Counted from the stretch's first letter, positions 1 through 8,409 are shown. The stretch: DNA of 64,000 nt from Stenotrophomonas acidaminiphila (GCA_002951995.1 CP019797.1:476001-540000); one strand, 5' to 3'. Made by a program: numbers and translations. The notes: generated from the letters alone by a model not told the origin.

Positions 1-419
1 AGGTGCAGGGTGGGCCAGGGGGCGCGGTTGGTGTAGTTGCTGGCGTCGTCCGGCGCGGTGCCGGCGAACTGGTACTGCGGGTGGAAGCTGGCCACCTGCA
101 GTATGCCCTGCAGGTCCAGTGCCTCCACCGCCGCGTCGGCGTTGTCCAGGAAGTCGTTGTAGTCGAGGAAATCGGTGAGCACCTGCGGGTGCACGATCAG
201 CGTGGTATCGATCTGCTCGGCCGGCGTGTCGCGCAGCAGCAGCAGTTCCTCGGCCAGCTGCTCCAGCAGCGCCTCGGGCGTGCTGGCGTCGCTGAGCACG
301 AAGCGCACCTGCTCCTTGACGTACACCGCCTTGGCGAACGGGCACAGGTTGAGCCCGATCACGGCCTTCTCCAGCCAGCGGCGGGTGTCGGCGATCGGGT
401 CGTGGGCGGTGTCGTTCAT
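1..419 (-). CDS. DUF1415 family protein (3' end outside window)
   Basis: The 5' part of a leftward gene, 139 codons visible; the C-terminus lies beyond base 1. The protein starts MNDTAHDPIADTRRWLEKAV and continues with the GLNLCPFAK motif, which is the family hallmark, followed by a region with FHPQYQFAGT. This matches the DUF1415 family of small cytosolic proteins of unknown function common in gammaproteobacteria. The ATG at 419-417 is the first start in frame and sits about 28 bases after a TAGAAT -10 box on the same strand. No function is known. The family call is from recognised motifs; a full-length comparison is not possible here. Confidence 0.8.
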   Translation of the reverse strand, partial: MNDTAHDPIADTRRWLEKAVIGLNLCPFAKAVYVKEQVRFVLSDASTPEALLEQLAEELLLLRDTPAEQIDTTLIVHPQVLTDFLDYNDFLDNADAAVEALDLQGILQVASFHPQYQFAGTAPDDASNYTNRAPWPTLH

Positions 420-440
420 GGCGGGCAGGCGGGCAACGGG

Positions 441-458
441 GCGGCCATTCTAGGCGAT
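441..458 (-). promoter_or_regulatory. -10 promoter region of the DUF1415 gene
   Basis: On the minus strand this reads as a TAGAAT hexamer (452-447) inside an 18-base block that is repeated exactly at 1028-1045 in front of yajQ. It lies 28 bases upstream of the start codon. No clear -35 hexamer is visible. TAGAAT recurs at several starts in this window (glmU, glmS, gloA, the cysteine-synthase-like gene), so it is probably the usual -10 of this organism. Confidence 0.5.
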
Positions 459-516
459 GGCGGGCCGTGCCGCGGCGCCGGCGCGCGGGCCGCCGCGGGC
501 ATCGCGCCGCGCCCGC

Positions 517-1002
517 TCAGTCGCGGAAGTTGTCGAACTGCAGCGGCTGCTCGAATTCGCTCTTCTTCAGCAGCGCGATCGTTTCCTGCAGGTCGTCGCG
601 CTTCTTGCCGTTCACGCGCAGCTTGTCGCCGTTGATCTGGGTGTCGACCTTGATCTTGGACTCCTTGATCTTCGCCGCGATCTGCTTGGCCAGCTTCTGC
701 TCGATGCCCTGCTTGACCTTGACCTGCTGGCGCGCGCCACCGAGGTTGGTTTCGATGTCGCCGAACTCCATGCAGCGGAAGTCGATGCCGCGCGCGGCCA
801 GGCGCTGCTTGAGGATGTCGGCCATCTGCTTGAGCTGGAAATCGCTGGGCGCGGCCAGTTTGATCAGCGCGTCACCCTCCTGCTCGAACTTCGCGTCCAC
901 GCCCTTGAAATCGAAGCGCGTGGACAGCTCGCGGTTGGCCTGGTCGATGGCGTTGGTCAGTTCGTGCTTGTCGACTTCGGACACGACGTCGAAGGAAGGC
1001 AT
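517..1002 (-). CDS. yajQ: YajQ family cyclic di-GMP-binding protein
   Basis: 161 residues, the normal length for YajQ. It begins MPSFDVVSEVDKHELTNA and contains the conserved stretches STRFDFKG, DIETNLGGARQQVKVKQGIE and KIKVDTQINGDKLRV, giving the two ferredoxin-like folds of the family. YajQ proteins are cytosolic. In Xanthomonas a member binds cyclic di-GMP and influences virulence genes through a LysR-type partner; whether this one does is inferred by family only. The gene stands alone, with its own TAGAAT -10 box about 31 bases upstream. The start is the only sensible ATG and fits the conserved N-terminus. Confidence 0.93.
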   Translation of the reverse strand: MPSFDVVSEVDKHELTNAIDQANRELSTRFDFKGVDAKFEQEGDALIKLAAPSDFQLKQMADILKQRLAARGIDFRCMEFGDIETNLGGARQQVKVKQGIEQKLAKQIAAKIKESKIKVDTQINGDKLRVNGKKRDDLQETIALLKKSEFEQPLQFDNFRD

Positions 1003-1027
1003 GGGAGAGCTCCTGGCGGAAAAACAG

Positions 1028-1045
1028 CGGCCATTCTAGGCGATC
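1028..1045 (-). promoter_or_regulatory. -10 promoter region of yajQ
   Basis: Minus-strand TAGAAT at 1038-1033, within an 18-base block identical to 441-458. It lies 31 bases upstream of the yajQ ATG. The same segment is the 3' flank of the serine hydrolase gene, whose stop codon is at 1065-1063. Confidence 0.5.
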
Positions 1046-1062
1046 GCCCGGTGGCGCCGTCG

Positions 1063-2163
1063 TCAGGGCGCGTCCTTCCACTGCGCATGCAGCAGGTTGG
1101 ATACCGCGAAGCAGGCCGGCGCGTCCTTGTTGGACAGCACGATCACGGTTTCGCCGGTATGCGGGTAGCTGCGCACGTCGGTGCAGATGCCGTCGGCGCT
1201 GCCGCCATGCCCCCAGCGGAAGTCGCGTTCGGGCACGCCCGGGCCGTAGCCCGTGGCGAAGAAACCCAGCCCCATGAACTCGTGCTGCGGCGTGGTCGCC
1301 TGCCTGAACAGCGGCAGGGGCAGCAGCCGGCCGTCGCGCAGGGCCTGCACGAAGCGCAGCAGGTCGCCGGCCGGCGCCACCTGCCCGCCGGCGGCGAAAC
1401 CGCGCGCCGGCAGCGTGGCGCAGTTGCGCACGCGCCGGCCTTCGACTTCCGCATAGCCCGCCGCCAGGTCCGGTGCCGGGGCGTCGCAGTCGACGAAGCC
1501 GGTGCGGGTCATCCCGGCCGGCGCCAGCACATGCGCGCGGACGTAGGACTCGAAGTCCTGCCCGGACAGTACCTCGACCATCCGCCCCAGCACCACGTAG
1601 CCATAGTTGCCGTATTTCTGCTGCGTGCCCGGGGCGAACTCCGGCGCGCGCCGGCCGTGCAGGGCGATGATGTCGGCGGCGCTGCGCAGCCGCGCGCGCT
1701 CGGCCGCATGTTCGGCGCCGAACAGTTCGTCCACGTCGCCGGCGCCGGCGGTGTGGGTGAGCAGCTGCCGCACCGTCACCGTGTCGGCGAAGGCGCGGTT
1801 GGGGTAGTCCTCCAGCACCTCGCCGACGTGGCTGTCCAGGGTGATGCGGCCGGCAGCGACCTGCTGCAGGATCGCCACGCTGGTGAACATCTTGCCGGCG
1901 GACGCCAGGTTCAGGCGGTCATCGGTGCGCAGCGGCGCCTCGCCGGTCTCGTCGCGCAGGCCGTAGGCTTTCTCGAACACCACCTGGCCGTCGTGTGCGA
2001 CCAGCACCACGCCGGAAAAGCGTCCGGCCGCCTCCAGCCCGAGGGCGAAACCATCGAGCCGCGCCAGGTCGGTGGCCGCAGGCGCCTGCGCGGCGGCCGT
2101 CGCGCAGGCCAGGGACAGGGCCAGTGGGGCCAGGCAGCGAAGCGGGGTGGAAGCGACAGGCAT
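1063..2163 (-). CDS. exported serine hydrolase of the beta-lactamase/penicillin-binding (class C) fold
   Basis: 366 residues from the ATG at 2163, starting MPVASTPLRCLAPLALSLAC with a signal peptide ending near ATAAAQA. Class C/DD-peptidase motifs are present in order: the nucleophile box SAGK (in LASAGKMFT), the YGN box (in KYGNYGYV) and HGG in place of KTG (in WGHGGSADG). HGG is usual in esterase-like family members and argues against a true beta-lactamase. An upstream in-frame ATG would add 11 residues before the signal peptide and is less likely. Divergent from the DMT transporter gene. The substrate is unknown; esterase or peptidase activity in the periplasm is the most that can be inferred. 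Confidence 0.85.
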   Translation of the reverse strand: MPVASTPLRCLAPLALSLACATAAAQAPAATDLARLDGFALGLEAAGRFSGVVLVAHDGQVVFEKAYGLRDETGEAPLRTDDRLNLASAGKMFTSVAILQQVAAGRITLDSHVGEVLEDYPNRAFADTVTVRQLLTHTAGAGDVDELFGAEHAAERARLRSAADIIALHGRRAPEFAPGTQQKYGNYGYVVLGRMVEVLSGQDFESYVRAHVLAPAGMTRTGFVDCDAPAPDLAAGYAEVEGRRVRNCATLPARGFAAGGQVAPAGDLLRFVQALRDGRLLPLPLFRQATTPQHEFMGLGFFATGYGPGVPERDFRWGHGGSADGICTDVRSYPHTGETVIVLSNKDAPACFAVSNLLHAQWKDAP

Positions 2164-2232
2164 GCATCCGGCTCCGGCGGAAGATGCGGCGAGCATAACG
2201 GCACCGCGGCGGCGGTTGCCGGCGTGGCCTGC

Positions 2233-2245
2233 GATAATCGCGCCA
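2233..2245 (+). promoter_or_regulatory. -10 box immediately before the DMT transporter start
   Basis: GATAAT at 2233-2238 ends only six bases before the ATG at 2245, so transcription would begin at or next to the A of the start codon. No Shine-Dalgarno sequence fits in the gap. This suggests a leaderless message. No good -35 hexamer is seen at normal spacing. Confidence 0.45.
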
Positions 2246-3156
2246 TGTCCGTTTCATCCTCCCCCGTTCCGCGCTCCCCCGCCGCCGCCGTGGCGTGGAT
2301 GCTGTCCGCCGTCGCCTTCTTTTCGCTGATGGACGCCGGCATGAAGCTGCTGTCGGCCAGCTACCCGACCCTGCAGGTCACCATGCTGCGCGGCGCCGCT
2401 TCGCTGCCGTTCGTCCTGGTGTGGGTGTTGGCCACTGCCGGCCCGCGCTCGCTGATCCCGGTGCGCTGGGGCCTGCACCTGCTGCGCGGCGCGCTGGGCA
2501 TGGCCATGATCGGCTGCTTCGTCTACGCGCTGCGCAGCCTGCCGCTGTCCACCGCCTATTCGATCTATTTCGTCGCGCCGCTGCTGGTGGCCGCGCTGTC
2601 GGTGCCCTTGCTGGGCGAGCGGGTGGGGCCGCGGCGCTGGGTCGCGATCGGCGTCGGCCTGGTCGGCGTGCTGGTGGTCCTGCGCCCGGGCGTGGACGGC
2701 TTCATCTCGCTGCCGGGGCTGATGGTGCTGCTGGCGGCAACCGCCTATGCCATCGCCGCGGTGACGGTGAGCCTGCTGACCCGCACCGATACGCCACAGT
2801 CCATGGTGGTCTGGTTCCTGCTGATCATGGCGATCGGCGCCGGGCTGCTGGCGTGGCCGCAGTGGCAACCGCTGCAGTGGCGGCACGCCGGGCTGATCGC
2901 CGGCATGGGCCTGGCCGGCGCGCTGGGGCAGATCGCGCTGACCCGCGCCTTCCAGCTGGGGCAGGCGTCGATGATCGCGCCGCTGGAATACACCGGGCTG
3001 GTCTGGGTGATCGGCTGGGACCTGCTGCTGTGGGGCGTGCTGCCGGATCGCATGACCTGGGTCGGCGCGGCGATCATCGTCGCCAGCGGCCTGTACCTGC
3101 TGCACCGCGAGCGGGTCCAGCACGCGCGGCGGGCGGGGCAGGTGGACCACCCCTGA
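2245..3156 (+). CDS. DMT superfamily transporter (EamA family)
   Basis: 303 residues, MSVSSSPVPRSPAAAVAWML onward, with about ten hydrophobic helices arranged as two EamA repeats (roughly residues 15-145 and 155-290), the usual EamA architecture. It is an inner-membrane carrier, probably exporting an amino acid, metabolite or drug; the substrate cannot be read from sequence. A much longer open frame runs upstream to base 457, but that part is antisense to yajQ and the serine hydrolase and is not coding. The chosen ATG follows a GATAAT -10 box so closely that the mRNA is probably leaderless. The metNIQ operon follows in the same direction after a 114-base gap. Confidence 0.9.
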   Translation: MSVSSSPVPRSPAAAVAWMLSAVAFFSLMDAGMKLLSASYPTLQVTMLRGAASLPFVLVWVLATAGPRSLIPVRWGLHLLRGALGMAMIGCFVYALRSLPLSTAYSIYFVAPLLVAALSVPLLGERVGPRRWVAIGVGLVGVLVVLRPGVDGFISLPGLMVLLAATAYAIAAVTVSLLTRTDTPQSMVVWFLLIMAIGAGLLAWPQWQPLQWRHAGLIAGMGLAGALGQIALTRAFQLGQASMIAPLEYTGLVWVIGWDLLLWGVLPDRMTWVGAAIIVASGLYLLHRERVQHARRAGQVDHP

Positions 3157-3185
3157 CGGCCGTCCGGGCATGCATAGAACCAAAA

Positions 3186-3198
3186 GGAATAAGATTCC
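3186..3198. promoter_or_regulatory. AT-rich inverted repeat upstream of metNIQ
   Basis: GGAAT-AAG-ATTCC, a perfect 5-base inverted repeat in a locally AT-rich patch of an otherwise GC-rich gap, 73 bases before the metN start. A TAGGCT hexamer at 3234-3239 could be the -10 box of the operon. Sulfur-transport operons often have an operator here; which regulator would bind is not known. Confidence 0.3.
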
Positions 3199-3270
3199 CC
3201 CTGCCCGTGCAGGCGCCGCGGCCGCGGCGCTGCTAGGCTTGCCGCCCTTCCGTCCGCCCGCTGCCTGGCC

Positions 3271-4278
3271 GTGATCGAGTTCCAGAACCTGCACAAATCC
3301 TATGCCGTGGACGGCCGCGCGATCACCGCGCTGCATCCGCTCGACCTGGCGATCGGCGCCGGCGAGGTGTTCGGCATCATCGGCCATTCGGGGGCCGGCA
3401 AGTCGACCCTGATCCGCCTGATCAACCGCCTGGAGGAACCCAGCGGCGGCCGCGTGCTGATCGACGGCCAGGATGCCACCGCGCTCGACGCCGAGGGGCT
3501 GCGCGCGCTGCGCCGGCGCATCGGCATGATCTTCCAGCACTTCAACCTGCTGTCGGCGCGCACCGTGGCCGGCAACGTCGCCTTCCCGCTGGAGCTGGCC
3601 GGCACGCCGAAGGCGCGGATCGACGCACGCGTGGCCGAGCTGCTGCATACCGTCGGCCTGGAAGCGCACGCGGCCAAGTACCCGGCACAGCTGTCCGGCG
3701 GGCAGAAGCAGCGGGTGGGCATTGCCCGCGCGCTGGCTACCGCGCCCAAGATCCTGCTGTGCGACGAGGCCACCAGCGCGCTCGACCCGCAGACCACCGC
3801 CTCGGTGCTGGCGCTGCTGGCGAAGATCAACCGCGAACTGGGCCTGACCATCGTGCTGATCACCCACGAAATGGACGTGATCCGCCGGGTCTGCGACCGG
3901 GTGGCGGTGCTCGATGCCGGCCGCCTGGTCGAGAGCGGGCCGGTGAGCGAGGTGTTCCTGCATCCGCAGCACCCGACCACGCGCCGCTTCGTGTCCGAAT
4001 CCGAGCACGTGGACGAGGGTGAACTGCACCGTGATTTCGCCGCCGTGGGCGGGCGCATCGTGCGCCTGACCTTCCTCGGCGACGGTACCTACGAACCGCT
4101 GCTGGGCCGCATCGCGCGGCAGACCGGGGTGGACTACAACATCCTGTCCGGCCGCATCGACCGGATCAAGGACACGCCCTACGGGCAGCTGACCGTCGCC
4201 CTGGTGGGCGGCGACCAGAACGCCGCCCAGGCCGGTTTCGTCGAGGCCGGCGTGCACGTGGAGGAACTGCGTCGATGA
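3271..4278 (+). CDS. metN: methionine ABC importer, ATP-binding protein MetN
   Basis: 335 residues, read from a GTG start ([20 protein letters not shown]). Walker [10 protein letters not shown] lies at about 39-47, followed by the Q-loop (FQHFNLL), the signature [15 protein letters not shown] and Walker [13 protein letters not shown]. The last 80 residues form the NIL regulatory domain that in MetN binds methionine and inhibits transport when the pool is full. The protein sits on the cytoplasmic face and pairs with MetI and lipoprotein MetQ. Its stop overlaps the metI start (ATGA at 4275-4278), so the two are translationally coupled. Length and domain order are normal for MetN. Confidence 0.95.
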   Translation: MIEFQNLHKSYAVDGRAITALHPLDLAIGAGEVFGIIGHSGAGKSTLIRLINRLEEPSGGRVLIDGQDATALDAEGLRALRRRIGMIFQHFNLLSARTVAGNVAFPLELAGTPKARIDARVAELLHTVGLEAHAAKYPAQLSGGQKQRVGIARALATAPKILLCDEATSALDPQTTASVLALLAKINRELGLTIVLITHEMDVIRRVCDRVAVLDAGRLVESGPVSEVFLHPQHPTTRRFVSESEHVDEGELHRDFAAVGGRIVRLTFLGDGTYEPLLGRIARQTGVDYNILSGRIDRIKDTPYGQLTVALVGGDQNAAQAGFVEAGVHVEELRR

Positions 4279-4964
4279 TCGCCACCACCACCGACGGCTT
4301 CTTCCGCCACCTGGATGCCGGCAAATGGGCCGACATCGGCCAGGCCACCGTCGACACGCTGCTGATGCTGGCCGGCTCGCTGCCGCTGACCCTGGCCATC
4401 GGCCTGCCGCTGGGCGTGCTGCTGTTCCTCACCGGCTCGCCGCAGCTGCACCGCCGCCCGTTGCTGTACGGGCTCACCGCGCTCGTGGTGAATGTGCTGC
4501 GCTCGGTGCCCTTCATCATCCTGATGATCGTGCTGATCCCGGTGACGCTGGCGCTGATGGGCACCTCGCTGGGCGTGCGCGGCGCGATCCTGCCGCTGGT
4601 GGTCGGCGCCGCGCCGTTCTACGCGCGGCTGGTCGAGACGGCGCTGCGCGAGGTCGACCGCGGCGTGATCGAGGCCAGCCAGGCCATGGGCGCCACTACC
4701 GCGCAGCTGGTGTTCAAGGTGCTGCTGCCCGAAGCGCGGCCGGGGCTGATCGCCGGCGCCACGGTCACCACCATCGCCCTGATCGGCTTCACCGCCATGG
4801 GCGGCGCGATCGGCTCGGGCGGGCTCGGCGACCTGGCGTTCCGCGACGGCTACCAGCGTTCGCACACCGACGTGGCCCTGGTCACGGTGGTGCTGCTGCT
4901 GGTGCTGGTGCAGCTGCTGCAGATGCTGGGCGACCGCCTAGTACGCCACTACACTCGCCGTTGA
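4275..4964 (+). CDS. metI: methionine ABC importer, permease MetI
   Basis: 229 residues, [20 protein letters not shown], with five hydrophobic helices and the EAA loop that docks on the ATPase (about 127-160, containing [12 protein letters not shown] and [12 protein letters not shown]). This is the standard MetI length and fold. It forms the inner-membrane channel of the MetNI(Q) importer. The start overlaps the metN stop by four bases, which fixes the reading start. metQ follows after 29 bases. Confidence 0.95.
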   Translation: MIATTTDGFFRHLDAGKWADIGQATVDTLLMLAGSLPLTLAIGLPLGVLLFLTGSPQLHRRPLLYGLTALVVNVLRSVPFIILMIVLIPVTLALMGTSLGVRGAILPLVVGAAPFYARLVETALREVDRGVIEASQAMGATTAQLVFKVLLPEARPGLIAGATVTTIALIGFTAMGGAIGSGGLGDLAFRDGYQRSHTDVALVTVVLLLVLVQLLQMLGDRLVRHYTRR

Positions 4965-4993
4965 GCGGCTCCCCTTCCCGCACTGGAATACCG

Positions 4994-5794
4994 ATGAAGA
5001 CTTCCCTGTTCCGTCCGTTGCTCGCCGCTGCCGCCGTGTTGGCGCTGGCGGCCTGCGGCAAGCCCGCCACCGACGAATCCCGGCTGGTGGTGGCCGCCAC
5101 CGCGGTGCCGCACGCCGAGATCCTGGAAGTGGTCAAGCCGATCCTGCAGAAGCAGGGCGTCACCCTGGACGTGCGCGTGTTCAACGACTACGTGCAGCCC
5201 AACGACCAGCTGGTGCAGAAACAGGTGGATGCCAACTATTTCCAGACCGAGCCGTACCTGGATGCCTACAACCGCGACCGCAAGACCCGGCTGGTGACCG
5301 TGGTCGGCGTGCACATCGAGCCGTTCGGCGCCTATTCGCGCCGGGTCAAGTCGCTGGCCGAGCTGCCGGCCGGTGCCGACGTGGTCATTCCCAATGACCC
5401 GAGCAACAACAGCCGCGCGCTGATCCTGCTGGACAAGGCCGGCGTCATCAAGCTGAAGGATCCATCCAACGCGCTGTCCACCCAGCGCGACATCGTCGAC
5501 AACCCCAAGCAGCTCAAGTTCCGCGAGCTGGACTCGGCGATGCTGCCGCGCGTGCTCGACCAGGTCGACCTGGCGCTGATCAACACCAACTACGCGCTCG
5601 ACGCCGGGCTCGACCCGACCCGTGACGCGCTGGCGATCGAAAGCAAGGATTCGCCCTACGTGAATTTCCTGGTCGCGCGCGCGGACAACCGCGACGACGC
5701 GCGCGTGCAGAAGCTGGCCAAGGCGCTGACCGGCCCGGAAGTGAAGGCCTTCATCGAGCACAAGTACAAGGGTGCGGTGCTGCCGGCGTTCTGA
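4994..5794 (+). CDS. metQ: methionine-binding lipoprotein MetQ
   Basis: 266 residues with a lipoprotein signal: the hydrophobic stretch LLAAAAVLALAAC ends in lipobox LAAC, Cys21 being the predicted lipidated residue. The mature part starts the NlpA/MetQ periplasmic-binding fold (VVAATAVPHAEILEVVKPIL, then PNDQLVQKQVDANYFQTEPY and VIPNDPSNNSRALILL). It captures methionine (or a related compound) in the periplasm and delivers it to MetNI. Third and last gene of the operon. Exact ligand preference is inferred from family and operon context. Confidence 0.94.
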   Translation: MKTSLFRPLLAAAAVLALAACGKPATDESRLVVAATAVPHAEILEVVKPILQKQGVTLDVRVFNDYVQPNDQLVQKQVDANYFQTEPYLDAYNRDRKTRLVTVVGVHIEPFGAYSRRVKSLAELPAGADVVIPNDPSNNSRALILLDKAGVIKLKDPSNALSTQRDIVDNPKQLKFRELDSAMLPRVLDQVDLALINTNYALDAGLDPTRDALAIESKDSPYVNFLVARADNRDDARVQKLAKALTGPEVKAFIEHKYKGAVLPAF

Positions 5795-6037
5795 GCGCGA
5801 ACCGCGCACTGCCGGCCCGCGCGTGCGGCGGCGCCCTGCGCGCCGCCGGCGCAGGTGTGACGCCGCTGGATTCCGCAAGCACGCGGGCCTGCTCCTGGCG
5901 TAGCGCCGGGCAACATGCCGCTGGCGCACGCCGCGCAAGGCGCCGCCGCAACGCGCCGCCGCCATGCGCCGAGCGGTTGTGCGGCGGCGGCGGCGGCGGG
6001 GGCTAGGCTTCCCCCCACGCTTTCGCGGAGGGCAGGG
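5795..6037. other. intergenic region, metQ to YiiX-like gene
   Basis: 243 bases, very GC-rich, with no gene I can support. A CTAGGCTT element at 6004-6011, like the one in front of metN, may be the -10 region for the next gene. No terminator-type hairpin with a T-tract is seen after metQ. Confidence 0.5.
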
Positions 6038-6796
6038 ATGGGATTGCTGCGTTTTGCCGGGCGCCGCATGGCGCATTTCCTGGCACAGCCGCGGCGCCGG
6101 CAGGCGCATCCGCCCACCAGTGGCCCGCAGCTGCTGGCGCGCACCCTGCGCCGTGGCGACGTGCTGCTGGTGGAGGGCAACAGCCGCTTCTCCACCGTCA
6201 TCAAGTACCTCACCCAGTCCACCTGGTCGCACGCGGCGCTGTATATCGGCGAGGAAGCGCTGGAGCCGGGCGGGCCGCGGCGGCCGATGTTGATCGACGT
6301 GGACGTGGAAGCGGGTGTGCGGCGGGTGCCGCTGGACGCGTTCAGTGACGTGCATACCCGCATCTGCCGCGCGCACGGACTGCCGCCGCCGGTCATCGAC
6401 CAGCTGGTCGGCTTCATGCGCGCGCGCATCGGCTACAGCTACGACCTGAAGAACGTGTTCGACCTGGCGCGCTACCTGATCCTGCCGCCGGTGCCCGGGC
6501 ACATGCGCCGGCGCATGATCGCGCTGGGCAGCGGCGAGCCGACCAAGGCGATCTGCTCGACCCTGCTGGCGCAGGCGTTCGAGTCGATCCGCTACCCGAT
6601 CCTGCCCGGGATCGAGACCGTGCTTGGCCATGCCGGCGGCCGCCAGCAGCAGCGCGAGATCCTGCATATCCGCAACTACAGCCTGTACACGCCGCGCGAT
6701 TTCGACGTGTCCCCGTTCTTCGAGATCGTCAAGCCGCGGCTGCAGTCGGGCTTCGATTACCGCACCCTGCAGTGGGGCGACGACGGTACCCCATGA
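6038..6796 (+). CDS. YiiX/YebB-like NlpC/P60-fold cysteine hydrolase
   Basis: 252 residues from ATG 6038 (MGLLRFAGRRMAHFLAQPRR), preceded by a GGAGGGCAGG ribosome site. The core has LRRGDVLLVEGNSRFSTVIK, then TWSHAALYIG with the catalytic-type His, and later KAICSTLLAQAF with the Cys, in the permuted order (His before Cys) typical of the YiiX/YaeF papain-like family. These enzymes are thought to be amidases or peptidases acting on cell-envelope or lipid substrates; no substrate is known here. The open frame extends 41 codons upstream, but that part has no conserved features. No signal peptide is evident, so the location is unclear. Confidence 0.8.
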   Translation: MGLLRFAGRRMAHFLAQPRRRQAHPPTSGPQLLARTLRRGDVLLVEGNSRFSTVIKYLTQSTWSHAALYIGEEALEPGGPRRPMLIDVDVEAGVRRVPLDAFSDVHTRICRAHGLPPPVIDQLVGFMRARIGYSYDLKNVFDLARYLILPPVPGHMRRRMIALGSGEPTKAICSTLLAQAFESIRYPILPGIETVLGHAGGRQQQREILHIRNYSLYTPRDFDVSPFFEIVKPRLQSGFDYRTLQWGDDGTP

Positions 6797-6831
6797 CCTT
6801 GCTGGCGCAGCGCCGGGGGCCATGAACGCGA

Positions 6832-6861
6832 CAGGCACGGACCGCGGACGGTCCGTGCCTG
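6832..6861. terminator. hairpin between convergent genes
   Basis: A perfect 13-base stem with a 4-base loop (arms 6832-6844 and 6849-6861) in the 90-base gap between two converging genes. No T-tract follows on either side, so it may be a bidirectional terminator of weak type or an mRNA 3'-end stabiliser. Confidence 0.5.
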
Positions 6862-6886
6862 CCGTTGGCACCGTTTGCGGGCTGGA

Positions 6887-7537
6887 TCAGAAGCGGGCGC
6901 CGATGCCGAAGCCCACGGTCCACGGGTCCAGCTTGAGCTTCTCGCCGGTGCCGCTACCGGCCACGCTCAGTTCCGGGCGCGCATGCATGTAGCGCGCGTC
7001 GGCACGGGCGAACCAGGTGGAGTTGATGTTCATGTCCACGCCGACCGTGCCGATGGCGCCCTTGGCGGTGCGCAGGCCCACGTGGTCGCCGCTGGCGCCC
7101 AGGCCGTCGATCTTCTCGTTGCTGAAGTTCGACTCGTAGTAGCCCGCGCCCACGAACGGACGGAACACGTTGTCGGCCGCGCCGAAGTGGTACTGCGCGC
7201 TCAGCGCCAGCGGCTGCTGCTCGACCGTACCGGCCTTGGCGCCGCCGCTGGTGCGCACGCGGTGGTCGAACTTGTCCGCCGCGCCCCACAGTTCGACCGC
7301 GACGTTGTCGTTGAAGTAATAGCTGGCGCTGAGCGTCGGCGCCGGGCCGCCGTCGACCTTGTCGATGCCGGTGGCCGGGCCGCTCTTGGGCTGCAGCAGG
7401 GTCACGCCGCCGACGACGGCGAAGCGCTTGCCGGAGGCGGTATCGGCCGGCGCGGCGCCGGCGTCCTGCGCGAACGCGGCGGGCGACAGCGCCAGGGCGC
7501 CCAGGACGGCGAAACTCATGATCTTGATGGTACGCAT
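6887..7537 (-). CDS. OmpW family outer membrane protein
   Basis: 216 residues, MRTIKIMSFAVLGALALSPA with a signal peptide cleaved near AAFAQ. The mature part alternates amphipathic strands (FAVVGGVTLLQPKSGP, PAPTLSASYYFNDNVAVELW, FRPFVGAGYYESNFSNE) and ends in GARF with the terminal Phe needed for outer-membrane barrel assembly. Length and the small eight-strand barrel pattern fit OmpW/AlkL, channels for small hydrophobic molecules. It is monocistronic and divergent from the DNA glycosylase gene. The specific ligand is unknown. Confidence 0.85.
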   Translation of the reverse strand: MRTIKIMSFAVLGALALSPAAFAQDAGAAPADTASGKRFAVVGGVTLLQPKSGPATGIDKVDGGPAPTLSASYYFNDNVAVELWGAADKFDHRVRTSGGAKAGTVEQQPLALSAQYHFGAADNVFRPFVGAGYYESNFSNEKIDGLGASGDHVGLRTAKGAIGTVGVDMNINSTWFARADARYMHARPELSVAGSGTGEKLKLDPWTVGFGIGARF

Positions 7538-7734
7538 GGGGTGACTCCTCGTAGTGCTCTCGGGATTGCGTTGTTATCGAGGCCCTCGCTCGGGGCGCGC
7601 CCATCCTCGCCGCGGCAGGATGAATCGATCCGTACGCGCCAATGCCCTCATGCTGTGTCGTTCAGCGAAAATGGCGCCACGCCCGGAATGGCGGGCGCGG
7701 CTGCGGCAGGATCATTCATGGAGTTGGGTCGCGC

Positions 7735-8319
7735 GTGACGAACGAAACACTGCTGCTGGGGTTGCCTGCGCAGGTGAACGCGCACTGCCGCGTGCTCGTG
7801 CTCGGTTCGATGCCGGGCATGGCTTCGCTGCAGGCGGCGCGCTATTACGCGCATCCGCGCAATCGCTTCTGGCCGCTGATGGGGGCACTGTGCGGTTTCG
7901 ACCCGGCACTGGACTATCCATTGCGACTGGCCCGGCTGCAGCAGGCCGGTGTCGGCCTGTGGGACGTGATCGGCCGGTGCCGGCGGCGCGGCAGCCTGGA
8001 CGCGGCCATCGTCCGTGGCAGCGAAGTCGCCAACCCGCTGCCGGAACTGCTCGGGCGGTTGCCGCATCTGCGCGCGATCGCCTGCAACGGCGCCGCGGCG
8101 GCGCAGGCGTTCGAACGCCATGTGCACCCCGCGTTGCCCGCCGGACATGGAGTGACCGTGCTGGCGCTGCCGTCCACCAGCCCGGCCAACGCCGCCTGGT
8201 CGTTCGCGCGGCTGCTGGATGAATGGCGCCGGCTGGCGCCGTGGCTGCCGGTGGCGGAACAGTCCATTTCCGCAGTGCCTGGCCGTGGAGACAGGCCGGG
8301 ACAGGCGCCTGGCCGGTGA
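7735..8319 (+). CDS. hypoxanthine (deoxyinosine) DNA glycosylase of the uracil-DNA glycosylase superfamily
   Basis: 194 residues from a GTG start (MTNETLLLGLPAQVNAHCRV); no upstream ATG preserves the family's N-terminus better. The motif LVLGSMPGMASL followed by YYAHPRNRFWPLMG is the signature of the family 6 glycosylases that excise hypoxanthine, the deamination product of adenine. The second catalytic-side motif LPSTSPANA lies near residue 150. The enzyme starts base-excision repair in the cytosol. Length is typical. The gene is monocistronic. Confidence 0.88.
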   Translation: MTNETLLLGLPAQVNAHCRVLVLGSMPGMASLQAARYYAHPRNRFWPLMGALCGFDPALDYPLRLARLQQAGVGLWDVIGRCRRRGSLDAAIVRGSEVANPLPELLGRLPHLRAIACNGAAAAQAFERHVHPALPAGHGVTVLALPSTSPANAAWSFARLLDEWRRLAPWLPVAEQSISAVPGRGDRPGQAPGR

Positions 8320-8371
8320 TGCCCGCGCGGCGGGCGTGCGCAGCCGCGCCTGGCCTGCCATGGCCCGTCCC

Positions 8372-8383
8372 TGTCCGCGGACA
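8372..8383. promoter_or_regulatory. TGTCCGCGGACA palindrome upstream of aceF
   Basis: A perfect 12-base palindrome 26 bases before the proposed -35 box of the aceF-lpd operon. The same 12 bases form the core of the longer palindrome at 39752-39767 in front of the exporter operon. It could be an operator or activator site; the cognate protein is unknown. Confidence 0.4.
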
Positions 8384-8409
8384 TACGTATGCGAATCCAC
8401 GGGCGGCGG

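Noticed and set aside
1063..2163. True class C beta-lactamase (antibiotic resistance gene)
   Set aside because: The third active-site box is HGG rather than KTG and the overall sequence is closer to esterase-like family members, so resistance is not supported.
457..2244. Long open frame on the plus strand joined to the DMT transporter (899 codons in all)
   Set aside because: It is antisense to yajQ and the serine hydrolase, is full of Arg/Gly/Ala low-complexity sequence and has no domain; only the part from 2245 is a gene.
3157..3270. Possible SAM riboswitch before metNIQ
   Set aside because: The 114-base gap is too short for the common SAM-I structure and shows no helix set typical of SAM riboswitches; only a short inverted repeat is visible.
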